A stretch of DNA of 34,753 nucleotides from an uncultured Clostridia bacterium (GTDB lineage Bacteria > Bacillota > Clostridia > Oscillospirales > Ruminococcaceae). Below, one piece after another: positions 15,276 through 23,740 of this stretch. Made by a program: the position numbers and the translations under genes. The first letter of the stretch is position 1; the number at the start of each line of letters is the position of its first letter. Below the pieces are notes generated by a model, which saw only the letters and a program-made list of their open reading frames with translations, was not told the origin of the DNA and did not search any database. Location: the NCBI GenBank assembly GCA_947627005.1, contig CANQUJ010000020.1, positions 1 to 34,753 on the forward strand. The letters are read 5' to 3'.

Positions 15276-16178
15276 ATGGCATCGGAGCTTTTTTGGTTCT
15301 ATGATATCTGCGTTTTGGGCATAGGGCTTATATATCTCTACGCCGGCGGAAAGCGCGGGCTTATGCGAAGCGTTGTCCTCGCGATACTTACGGTCGCCTC
15401 GGTGGCGGTAAGCTGGCTTTTGTGCGAGGTCGCCTCGCCGATAATCTACGAATCTTTCATCAAAGAGCCGATTATGACCGCGCTCGAGGATTCCTCCTCT
15501 AAAACCGACCCTGTGGTCATAGTCGCGGGGGCGGTAAGCGGCGGCGGATACGGAGTCGAGATGACCGATTCCGAAGTCGAGGGAGTTATAACCAAGGGCG
15601 GGAACTTCTTTAAAAACATCGCCGAAGAGATAAAGGGCAACGGCGCGGGCGAAAGTTCCGAGTCGATAGAGGCCGGGATGGAGAGCTCGGTGACCGAATC
15701 TATGCTCCGCGCGCTGGTCGGCGACGTTGTTTCGCCCGCGGTACTGGCCGAGATTTTGGACACCGTTTCGGGCGCGGAAAGCAGCCTCAAATCCACCGTA
15801 TCGGTATTTTTGAAAGGCGACAGAAGCGCCACCGCCGAGGCGGTAGAGAGCGCGCTGGTAGCCCCGGCGGTTAAAGCCGTTCTGAAGGGCATAATATGGA
15901 TAGCCGCGACATTTATCCTTCTTTTGGTATCGAGAATCGTGGCGGACGCCTTTAAGGGGCTCAACAAGATCCCGATAATCGGGCCGATAAATTCGCTTTT
16001 GGGCGCGGCGCTCGGGCTTGCCGAGGGGGCGGTATTGATATACCTTTTGTCCCAGGTCGTAAAGCTGGTCTGCTACTTCACCTCAAACTCGCTGATGTTC
16101 CTTAACCTAAGCACGGTTGAAAAAACCTTCATCTTCAGATACTTTTTCGATTTTGACTTCAAATCGGTCTTTAAATAG
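15276..16178 (+). CDS. CvpA family membrane protein
   Basis: A 300-residue integral membrane protein. Two N-terminal helices (ICVLGIGLIYLYAGGKRGLMRSVVLAILTVASV, containing the conserved GxxRGxxR-like turn of CvpA) are followed by an unusually long soluble insert of about 140 residues rich in Ser, Glu and Val. Two C-terminal helices flank FKGLNKIPIIGPINSLLGAALGL, the typical CvpA motif. The family is linked to colicin V production and envelope homeostasis in enterobacteria; the role in Clostridia is unknown. The large insert between helices 2 and 3 is longer than in compact CvpA proteins. Its stop codon overlaps the Shine-Dalgarno sequence of the downstream Clp ATPase gene. Confidence 0.8.
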   Translation: MASELFWFYDICVLGIGLIYLYAGGKRGLMRSVVLAILTVASVAVSWLLCEVASPIIYESFIKEPIMTALEDSSSKTDPVVIVAGAVSGGGYGVEMTDSEVEGVITKGGNFFKNIAEEIKGNGAGESSESIEAGMESSVTESMLRALVGDVVSPAVLAEILDTVSGAESSLKSTVSVFLKGDRSATAEAVESALVAPAVKAVLKGIIWIAATFILLLVSRIVADAFKGLNKIPIIGPINSLLGAALGLAEGAVLIYLLSQVVKLVCYFTSNSLMFLNLSTVEKTFIFRYFFDFDFKSVFK

Positions 16179-16186
16179 GAGGCAAA

Positions 16187-18448
16187 ATGGTTATGCTTTG
16201 TTCAAGATGCAAAAAAAGACAGGCGGTCGTTTTTATAACGACTATGAACGGAAACGAAAAGAAGAACGAGGGCCTCTGCCTTATCTGCGCGAGAGAGGCC
16301 AAAATTCCCCAGATAGAGGAATATATGAACCAGATGGGGATCACCGACGAAGACCTCGAAGCCTTTGCCGAACAGATGATGCCGGACGGCGATTCGTTCG
16401 AGCCGGGCGGGTCGAACACTATGCCCAACTTTATCTCTAACTTTTTGAACAAGATGGGCGGGGGTCAGAAACAGCCCGAAGAGCGCGAGGGCAGCAAGGC
16501 GGATACGAGAGAGAAAAAGGGCCGCGACGGCAAAGAGCTTAAGTTTCTTTCAACCTATTGCACCGACCTTAACGCCCGCGCCGAAGAGGGCAAGCTTGAC
16601 AAAACCATAGGCCGCGAGCGCGAGATCGGAAGGGTTATGCAGATTCTCTCGCGAAGGCAGAAAAACAACCCCTGCCTTATCGGCGAGCCGGGCGTCGGCA
16701 AAACCGCGATAGCCGAGGGGATAGCCCAAAAAATAGTAGAGGGTAACGTTCCCTATCGCCTTAAAGGAAAGAGGCTGTTTTTGCTCGATATGACAGCCCT
16801 CGTCGCGGGAACGCAGTTTAGGGGGCAGTTCGAGTCGAGGATTAAGGGCCTCATCGAAGAAGTCAAGCGCGAGGGGAACATAATCCTCTTTATCGACGAG
16901 GTCCACAGCCTTGTCGGGACGGGCGACAGCGAGGGGACTATGAACGCCGCGAACATATTAAAGCCCGCCCTTTCAAGGGGGGAGGTACAGGTAATCGGCG
17001 CGACCACCTTTAAGGAATACCGCAAATACATCGAGAAGGATTCCGCGCTCGAGCGCCGATTCCAGCCGGTGACGGTTACCGAGCCGACGGTTGAAGAAAC
17101 CGTCCAGGTCTTGATGGGGATCAAAAAATACTACGAAGACTACCACCACGTCAAGATCTCCGACTCGGCGGTAAGAATGTGCGCGGTTCTGTCCGAAAGA
17201 TATATAAACGACCGCTTCCTGCCGGATAAGGCCATCGACCTTTTGGACGAAGCCTGCGCGAGCGCTTCCATAAGAACACCCGAGCTCGGCGAATTTGCCG
17301 ACCTTACCGCCGAAAAGGCCGAGCGCGAGAAGAAAATTTCGGAGCAGGAGAGCGCCGAAAGCCCCGACTATGAGGCCATCGCGAACGAGCGGGCCGAGCT
17401 TTTAAGAGTCGAAGACAGAATGAAAGAGCTTGAACCGACCGTAAATTCGGTCACGGTCAACGAAGAAGACCTCTCGAAGGTTATCGAGCTTTGGACGGGG
17501 ATACCCGCGAACAAGATAGTCGAATCGGAATACGAGAAGATAAGAAGCCTTCACGACGCTTTGTCGAAGAGAATCGTCGGCCAGCCCGAGGCGGTCGATC
17601 TTGTCTGCGCGGCGATAAAGCGCTCGCGGGTCCAGCTGACCGAGCGCAAGCGCCCCGCAAGCTTCATCTTCGTCGGGCCGACCGGCGTCGGAAAGACCGA
17701 GCTCGCGAAAACCCTTGCGGCAGAGCTGTTTGACGCCACCGAGCCCCTCGTTAGGATCGACATGTCCGAATATATGGAAAAACACACCGTCTCGCGGCTT
17801 ATCGGCTCGCCCCCGGGCTATGTCGGCTACGACGAGGCGGGCCAGCTCACCGAGAAAATTCGCCGCAAGCCCTATTCGGTCGTTTTGTTCGACGAGATAG
17901 AAAAGGCCCACCCCGACGTCATGAATATTCTTTTGCAGATACTCGACGAGGGGCACATCAACGACGCCCAGGGAAGAAACGTCTCGTTTGAAAATACCGT
18001 CATAATCATGACCTCGAACGCCGGCTCGACGGACAAATCCCTCGGAATCGGATTCGAGAAGACCGCTGCGCAGGTTTCCCGCGATAGGGCGATAAAAGGG
18101 CTTCGCGAATTCTTGCGGCCCGAGTTTATCAGCAGAGTCGACGAAATAGTCGTCTTTAACCCGCTGACCAAAGAAAACTACGCCGACATCGCGCACATCA
18201 TGCTGAAAGAGATGGAAGCCCCGCTCTCCGAAAAGCTTATTATGTTCACCTACGACCGCGCGGCAGAGCTTGCCGTCGCCGATATGGCCTACGACGAAAA
18301 ATACGGCGCCCGCGATATCCGCAGGGTATTGCAGAAAGAGATCGAAGACAAGATCGCAAACCTTATCATCGACAGCGGCGTTATCAAGCTTAGAACCATA
18401 AACGTCACCGCCGAGGACGGCAAGATAAAGGTCGAGGGATTGAGCTAA
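16187..18448 (+). CDS. clpE: ClpE-like AAA+ unfoldase (Clp protease ATP-binding subunit)
   Basis: This hexameric unfoldase should feed proteins to ClpP or remodel aggregates. Instead of the usual Clp_N repeat it begins with a four-cysteine zinc finger ([15 protein letters not shown], residues 4-39), as in ClpE. A flexible Gly/Lys/Glu-rich linker follows. The first AAA+ module has [13 protein letters not shown] and [11 protein letters not shown] short coiled middle domain spans about 395-450 ([19 protein letters not shown]). The second module has [13 protein letters not shown] and [13 protein letters not shown], and the C-terminal D2 small domain is complete. Length is 753 residues. AGGAGG (16177-16182) lies 4 bases before ATG 16187 and 10 before ATG 16193, so the start is one of these two. 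It is the last gene of the cluster; no CtsR-type operator is seen before it. Confidence 0.9.
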   Translation: MVMLCSRCKKRQAVVFITTMNGNEKKNEGLCLICAREAKIPQIEEYMNQMGITDEDLEAFAEQMMPDGDSFEPGGSNTMPNFISNFLNKMGGGQKQPEEREGSKADTREKKGRDGKELKFLSTYCTDLNARAEEGKLDKTIGREREIGRVMQILSRRQKNNPCLIGEPGVGKTAIAEGIAQKIVEGNVPYRLKGKRLFLLDMTALVAGTQFRGQFESRIKGLIEEVKREGNIILFIDEVHSLVGTGDSEGTMNAANILKPALSRGEVQVIGATTFKEYRKYIEKDSALERRFQPVTVTEPTVEETVQVLMGIKKYYEDYHHVKISDSAVRMCAVLSERYINDRFLPDKAIDLLDEACASASIRTPELGEFADLTAEKAEREKKISEQESAESPDYEAIANERAELLRVEDRMKELEPTVNSVTVNEEDLSKVIELWTGIPANKIVESEYEKIRSLHDALSKRIVGQPEAVDLVCAAIKRSRVQLTERKRPASFIFVGPTGVGKTELAKTLAAELFDATEPLVRIDMSEYMEKHTVSRLIGSPPGYVGYDEAGQLTEKIRRKPYSVVLFDEIEKAHPDVMNILLQILDEGHINDAQGRNVSFENTVIIMTSNAGSTDKSLGIGFEKTAAQVSRDRAIKGLREFLRPEFISRVDEIVVFNPLTKENYADIAHIMLKEMEAPLSEKLIMFTYDRAAELAVADMAYDEKYGARDIRRVLQKEIEDKIANLIIDSGVIKLRTINVTAEDGKIKVEGLS

Positions 18449-18481
18449 TTGTAAATTTTTTGTTAATTTTTCTTCGCACGA

Positions 18482-18510
18482 TTGCATTTTGCGGCCTTAT
18501 ATGCTATATT
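18482..18510 (+). promoter_or_regulatory. Promoter for rplU-prp-rpmA
   Basis: TTGCAT (18482-18487), a 17-base spacer, then TATATT (18505-18510). A perfect GCGGCC/GGCCGC inverted repeat (18491-18496 and 18516-18521) spans the -10 box and the expected start site. Confidence 0.75.
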
Positions 18511-18516
18511 ATTTAG

Positions 18517-18597
18517 GCCGCTTGTCATCGGCACAAAGAGGGATATTATGCCCCGCCGCAGGCAGCGAGTTTTATAGAAAAGGCAGGTGCCGCTATA
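18517..18597 (+). ncRNA. L21-type ribosomal protein leader
   Basis: The 80-base untranslated region before rplU can fold with a long-range stem CGGCAC (18529-18534) to GTGCCG (18587-18592). This stem covers the ribosome-binding region of rplU (AAAGGCAGGTG) and encloses a GC-rich interior stem region around GCCCCGCCGCAGGC. The position, and the conserved AGGTGC next to the start, fit the autoregulatory L21 leader known from Firmicutes. Repression by L21 is inferred by family. Confidence 0.6.
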
Positions 18598-18912
18598 ATG
18601 TATGCAGTAATCGAAACCGGAGGAAAGCAATATCAGGTCCGCGAGGGCGATATCGTTTTCATCGAAAAGCTCGGAGTCGAAGCCGACGAGACCGTATCCT
18701 TTGATAAAGTCATCGCCGTTTCAGACGGCGAGAAGGTTACCGTCGGGGCCCCCTATGTTTCGGGAGCTAAAGTCGAGGCCAAGGTTTTAAAGAACGGCAA
18801 ATCCAAAAAGATCACCGTTTTTACCTACAAGCCCAAGAAGGGCTCGACTCACCGCAAGATGGGCCACAGGCAGCCTTATACCCAGGTTCGTATCGAAGCC
18901 ATCAAGGCGTAA
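18598..18912 (+). CDS. rplU: 50S ribosomal protein L21
   Basis: L21 binds 23S rRNA in the large subunit. The 104-residue sequence [38 protein letters not shown] is a full-length typical L21. Its stop shares one base with the following prp start (TAATG), indicating translational coupling. Expression is probably controlled by the leader upstream. Order rplU-prp-rpmA-obgE is the standard Firmicutes arrangement. Confidence 0.97.
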   Translation: MYAVIETGGKQYQVREGDIVFIEKLGVEADETVSFDKVIAVSDGEKVTVGAPYVSGAKVEAKVLKNGKSKKITVFTYKPKKGSTHRKMGHRQPYTQVRIEAIKA

Positions 18913-19226
18913 TGATCCGCTCAACCTTTAAAAAGTCCGGCGGAAGATTCATTTCCTTTTCCGTAAGCGGACATTCGGGATACAACGACAGCGGAAGCGA
19001 TATAGTCTGCGCGGGGGTCTCCTCCGCGGTAATGCTTATCTGCAACGCGATCACCGAGGTTTTTAAGATCAAGGCGGATGTCGCGGTAAAAAAAGACGAG
19101 ATATCGCTTAAGCTTATTGATAAAAGCGAAGAGGGCGGCGCTCTGATAGAATCCCTCGCGCTTCACCTTAACTCCCTTCGCGAAGATTATCCCGAAAACA
19201 TAACGACAGACATTTCGGAGGTGTGA
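18912..19226 (+). CDS. prp: Ribosomal-processing cysteine protease Prp (YsxB family)
   Basis: Prp removes the N-terminal extension from L27 before it is assembled into ribosomes. The 104-residue protein shows the family dyad as His21 in VSGHSGY and Cys33 in SDIVCAGVSSAV. The gene lies between rplU and rpmA, and the L27 encoded downstream indeed carries the cleavable extension, so enzyme and substrate are visible together. Coupled to rplU by a one-base overlap. Confidence 0.95.
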   Translation: MIRSTFKKSGGRFISFSVSGHSGYNDSGSDIVCAGVSSAVMLICNAITEVFKIKADVAVKKDEISLKLIDKSEEGGALIESLALHLNSLREDYPENITTDISEV

Positions 19227-19229
19227 TAA

Positions 19230-19511
19230 ATGTTAAAAATCGGTTTGCAATTTTTTGCACACAAAAAGGGCGTAAGCTCTACTAAAAACGGCCGCGAATC
19301 CGAGTCTAAGCGTCTCGGAGCGAAAAGGGCGGACGGGCAGTCGGTTCTTGCCGGCAACATTTTGTACCGCCAGCGCGGAACTCATATTCACCCCGGCGAA
19401 AACGTGGGCATCGGCTCTGACGATACCCTTTACGCCAAGGTCGACGGAACCGTCCGTTTTGAAAGATACGGCCGCGACCGCAAAAAGGTCAGCGTTTACC
19501 CCGCTGAATAA
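19230..19511 (+). CDS. rpmA: 50S ribosomal protein L27 with Prp-cleaved N-terminal extension
   Basis: L27 reaches the peptidyl-transferase centre, and its N-terminus must be correctly trimmed. The 93-residue precursor starts [21 protein letters not shown]. Cleavage is expected after Phe9 to expose AHKKG, the motif known from staphylococcal L27. The core ([24 protein letters not shown]) is typical. GGAGGTG at 19217-19223 is the ribosome-binding site. A weak terminator-like hairpin follows. Confidence 0.97.
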   Translation: MLKIGLQFFAHKKGVSSTKNGRESESKRLGAKRADGQSVLAGNILYRQRGTHIHPGENVGIGSDDTLYAKVDGTVRFERYGRDRKKVSVYPAE

Positions 19512-19528
19512 CCTTTTTTAAAAGACAG

Positions 19529-19558
19529 AATCCCGGGTCCTTAAAGGCTCGGGATTTT
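19529..19558 (+). terminator. Weak terminator or attenuator between rpmA and obgE
   Basis: AATCCCG (19529-19535) pairs with CGGGATT (19550-19556). Only a short TTTT run follows, so read-through into obgE is likely. Confidence 0.5.
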
Positions 19559-19578
19559 CATTACGAAGGAGTGACTAA

Positions 19579-20862
<1,284 letters not shown>

Positions 20863-20864
20863 CG

Positions 20865-21254
20865 ATGACTAAGCGAGAGGCAAACCAATACGGAGTCGCG
20901 GCGCTGGCCTTTTTGGGCGACGCGGTATACGAGCGCCTCGTGAGGGAGAGGATAGTGATCAAGGCGAATATGCCCGCCGCAAAGCTTCACAACGAGGCGA
21001 TAAAATACGTCTGCTGCGAGTTTCAGTCGGCGGCGATAGAGAAAATCTTTGACCGCCTTGCCGAAGAGGAACAGGCGATATATAAGCGCGGCCGCAACGC
21101 CGACGGCGTCACCCCGCCGAAACACTCTTCCGCGCAGGATTACCGCCGCGCGACCGGGCTTGAATGTCTATTCGGATATCTCGAGCTTTCGGGCGAACGC
21201 GGGCGAATCGACGAGCTGTTCGGAATGATCTGCGAGGATACGGAGATACAATAA
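20865..21254 (+). CDS. mrnC: Mini-ribonuclease III (23S rRNA maturation)
   Basis: Mini-III is a dimeric RNase III catalytic domain without a dsRNA-binding domain; it matures 23S rRNA ends in Firmicutes. The 129-residue protein shows ALAFLGDAVYERLVR (RNase III signature with a catalytic Asp), YKRGRNA, and the C-terminal YRRATGLECLFGYLEL containing the second catalytic acid. Length is normal. It is two bases from obgE and ends the plus-strand unit at a strong terminator. Confidence 0.93.
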   Translation: MTKREANQYGVAALAFLGDAVYERLVRERIVIKANMPAAKLHNEAIKYVCCEFQSAAIEKIFDRLAEEEQAIYKRGRNADGVTPPKHSSAQDYRRATGLECLFGYLELSGERGRIDELFGMICEDTEIQ

Positions 21255-21259
21255 CAAAA

Positions 21260-21291
21260 GCCCCTTTCCGAAAGGAGAGGGGCAGTTTTTT
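21260..21291. terminator. Bidirectional terminator between mrnC and the metal ATPase gene
   Basis: GCCCCT (21260-21265) and AGGGGC (21278-21283) form a stem around an additional CTTTCC/GGAAAG-like interior. Reading plus, AGTTTTTT follows. Reading minus, TTTTG follows. It lies between convergent genes. Confidence 0.85.
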
Positions 21292-21300
21292 GCCTGTAAA

Positions 21301-23121
21301 TCACTTTGCTTTATAATTCAGCGCGCGCAGGGCGTTTAATATCGCGAGGATAGTCACCCCGACGTCGGCGAAGACCGCCGCCCACATTCCGGCGAAGCCG
21401 AAAAGCTCGGCGACTATGACCGCAAGCTTCGCCAAAAGGGCGAACGCCACACATTCGTAGACTATTTTTATCGTCTTTTTCGAGATTTTGACGGCGGTCG
21501 GCAGCCTTGAAAGCTTGTCGTCAAGAATGACCACGTCGGCGGTCTCTATCGCCGCGTCGGAGCCGAGGCCGCCCATCGCCGCGCCTACGTCCGCCATCGC
21601 AAGGACCGGCGCGTCGTTTATTCCGTCGCCGACGAAAGCGGCCGCACCCCGGGCCTTAAGCTTTTCAAGCTCGGCGCACTTCCCCTCGGGCTGAAGCTCC
21701 GCCCTTACGTCGGTTATTCCGACCTTTTTTGCGATATCTTCTGCCGCCGAAAGCCTGTCGCCCGAAAGCATGGCGATCTCTTCTACCCCGAGTGCCCTAA
21801 GCGAGGATATCGCCGCGGCGCTGTCCGGCTTAAGCTCGTCTTTAAGGAAGATTTTTCCTATCTCTTCGCCGTTTTTGATAACCGCCACCGCAAGCCCCTC
21901 GGCCTCGCCGTCGCATTTTCCGACGAACACCTCGTCTTCGCCTATCTTCGCGGTAACGCCCTTTCCGGCCTGCTCCGTGGCTTCTTCAATAATCCCGTCG
22001 TCGACTTTTCCGTATGCCTTTACTATCGCCTTGGCGATCGGGTGGGTCGAGCGGCTCTCGGCGTGGGCGGCAAGCCTTAGGGCCTCTTCGCCGCCGGTGT
22101 ATGAAACCACCGAAAGCTCGCCCTTCGTAAGGGTCCCGGTTTTGTCGAGGGCTACCGCTTTAAGCTTTGAGAGCGTCTCGATGGAAGACGTCCCCTTGAT
22201 GAGTATTCCGTTTTTCGAGGCGCAGCCTATCCCCGCGAAAAAGCTAAGCGGGACCGAAATCACGAACGCGCAGGGGCAGGATACCACCAAAAGGGTCAGC
22301 CCTTTATAAAGCCAAGAGACGAATGTTTCGGCGTAGCCGGTGAAAATCGGGCAGACGAACGCGATAAAAAGCGCCAGCGCGACCACGATAACGGTGTATT
22401 TTCTCGCGAATCTCGTGATAAACCGCTCGGTCTTCGCCTTTTTTTCCTGCGCGTTTTCAACAAGCTCCAGAATCCTTGCGGCCGAAGATTCGCCGTAGGG
22501 CTTTGTTATTTTTATCTCGATAGTCCCCGAGGCGTTAATTCCGCCGCCGAAAACAGGGTCGCCGACCCCGGCGGAGATCGGAACCGATTCGCCGGTCAGC
22601 GCAGAATTGTCGAGCGAGGTCTCGCCCTTGATGATAATTCCGTCGACCGCTATCCGCTCCCCGGCGACAGCGACCGCGATATCCCCGGCCTTTGCCTCTT
22701 CGAGAGGGACCGAGACGAGCTCGCCGCCCCGCTTGAGGGTTATTTTATCCGGCCGAAGCGCCAAAAGCGCGGTTATCGACCTTCGCGAGCGCTCGCAGGC
22801 TATGTCCTCCAAAAGCTCGCCGACAGAATAAAACAGCATTACCGCGACGGCTTCGGTAGATTCCCCAATGGCGAACGCGCCGACAGTCGCGATGGACATT
22901 AAAAATTCCTCGTCTATTGAGTGTTCCCTGATAAGCTCTTTCGCGGCGTTGAATATAACCTCCGCCCCGACTATGACGTACGCGATTATCAGAAGCGCTA
23001 ACTTTAGCGCTCCCCCCGCGAAAAACGACCCGACGAAAAGCCCGCCGGCGAGAATTATTTTTATTATCTGCTCTCTGACCTCGCCGCTCTCGCCTTCGTC
23101 TTTAATCTTTTTCTCCGCCAT
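21301..23121 (-). CDS. Zinc/cadmium-type P1B-ATPase efflux pump without N-terminal metal-binding domain
   Basis: This pump expels Zn2+, Cd2+ or Pb2+ across the membrane. From the ATG at 23121 (GGGGGA upstream) it is 606 residues. Features are the actuator TGES (176-179), the transmembrane metal site CPC (282-284) in the CPCx4SxP context of the P1B-2 class, the phosphorylation site DKTGTLTKG with Asp326, STHPIAKAI (the HP locus), GDGINDAP, and a last helix with FADVGVTILAI (DxG, the other P1B-2 marker). The N-terminus lacks any CxxC HMA domain or His-rich stretch. The start at 23157 would overlap the upstream regulator and is less likely. It follows an ArsR-type sensor gene on the same strand, so metal-induced expression is expected. 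Confidence 0.92.
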   Translation of the reverse strand: MAEKKIKDEGESGEVREQIIKIILAGGLFVGSFFAGGALKLALLIIAYVIVGAEVIFNAAKELIREHSIDEEFLMSIATVGAFAIGESTEAVAVMLFYSVGELLEDIACERSRRSITALLALRPDKITLKRGGELVSVPLEEAKAGDIAVAVAGERIAVDGIIIKGETSLDNSALTGESVPISAGVGDPVFGGGINASGTIEIKITKPYGESSAARILELVENAQEKKAKTERFITRFARKYTVIVVALALFIAFVCPIFTGYAETFVSWLYKGLTLLVVSCPCAFVISVPLSFFAGIGCASKNGILIKGTSSIETLSKLKAVALDKTGTLTKGELSVVSYTGGEEALRLAAHAESRSTHPIAKAIVKAYGKVDDGIIEEATEQAGKGVTAKIGEDEVFVGKCDGEAEGLAVAVIKNGEEIGKIFLKDELKPDSAAAISSLRALGVEEIAMLSGDRLSAAEDIAKKVGITDVRAELQPEGKCAELEKLKARGAAAFVGDGINDAPVLAMADVGAAMGGLGSDAAIETADVVILDDKLSRLPTAVKISKKTIKIVYECVAFALLAKLAVIVAELFGFAGMWAAVFADVGVTILAILNALRALNYKAK

Positions 23122-23137
23122 ATAAATTCCCCCTTTT

Positions 23138-23518
23138 TTATTCGGAAATGTGTTCAAGCCCGGTGGCCAGCATAGTCGAAACGTGGTCGTCGGCGATGGA
23201 GTAGTAAAGCGATTTTCCCTCGCGGCGATATTTAACCAGCCCGGCCTGTTTAAGTGTGCGAAGCTGATGAGAGACCGCCGACTGCGTTACCCCGACAAGC
23301 TCCTGAATGTCGCAAACGCACATCTCTCCGCCCAAAAGGCAGAAGAGTATCCGCACGCGGGTCATATCAGAGAGCGATTTGAAAAGCTCGCTGACGTAAT
23401 AAGCCTCTTCTTCGGTTATGATCTTGTCCGCAAGCCTTTTTACAAGCTCGATATTCTTTCCGCCGCACTCGATGTGGTGCGGACATTCGGCGCATTGAAG
23501 CTCTTTGTCTTCCGCCAT
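23138..23518 (-). CDS. ArsR/SmtB family metal sensor (CadC/CzrA-like)
   Basis: This repressor releases DNA when it binds Cd/Zn/Pb. The 126-residue protein starts at the ATG at 23518 (AAGGGGGC upstream) and has a winged helix with recognition segment TQSAVSHQLRTLKQAGLV. Two metal sites are readable. The first is alpha-3N, with C67-x-C69 in GGEMCVCD plus N-terminal Cys9, Cys12 and Cys18. The second is alpha-5, with D110-x-H112 and H123-x2-E126. CadC of Staphylococcus is the known case with both. Its own promoter carries an ArsR-type operator. The ATPase gene starts 16 bases downstream. Longer upstream in-frame residues would cross the operator and are excluded. Confidence 0.93.
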   Translation of the reverse strand: MAEDKELQCAECPHHIECGGKNIELVKRLADKIITEEEAYYVSELFKSLSDMTRVRILFCLLGGEMCVCDIQELVGVTQSAVSHQLRTLKQAGLVKYRREGKSLYYSIADDHVSTMLATGLEHISE

Positions 23519-23541
23519 GAATTTAGCCCCCTTGAAAAAAC

Positions 23542-23561
23542 ATATGAATAGCTGTTCATAT
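23542..23561. promoter_or_regulatory. ArsR-type operator
   Basis: ATATGAATAGCTGTTCATAT is an imperfect dyad of the TGAAyA..TrTTCA class bound by SmtB/CzrA/CadC repressors. It lies just downstream of the -10 box, over the expected transcription start of the sensor-ATPase operon. Confidence 0.85.
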
Positions 23562-23564
23562 ATT

Positions 23565-23592
23565 ATTATATTCCCGCCGCCGCGATTGTCAA
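23565..23592 (-). promoter_or_regulatory. Promoter of the metal-resistance operon
   Basis: On the minus strand, TTGACA (23592-23587) is followed by 16 bases and TATAAT (23570-23565). The operator begins four bases further on, so repressor binding would block initiation. Confidence 0.88.
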
Positions 23593-23677
23593 TAGATAAT
23601 TTATAAGAAGTTATTGATATATAATGATGAGCAGGAAAGGGGGAAGCCGGCAAATCATTAAGCAAATTGCGGTTTTG

Positions 23678-23705
23678 TTGACAAAATCTCCGAATGTGGT
23701 ACAAT
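23678..23705 (+). promoter_or_regulatory. Promoter of the ABC exporter operon
   Basis: TTGACA (23678-23683), 16 bases, TACAAT (23700-23705). It diverges from the metal-resistance promoter about 90 bases away. Confidence 0.78.
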
Positions 23706-23740
23706 ATGTTGAGTTAAAAGGATTTTAGGAGGAGATGCTC

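Noticed and set aside
17402-18487. 361-residue minus-strand frame opposite the ClpE-like gene
   Set aside because: Antisense shadow of a conserved AAA+ domain.
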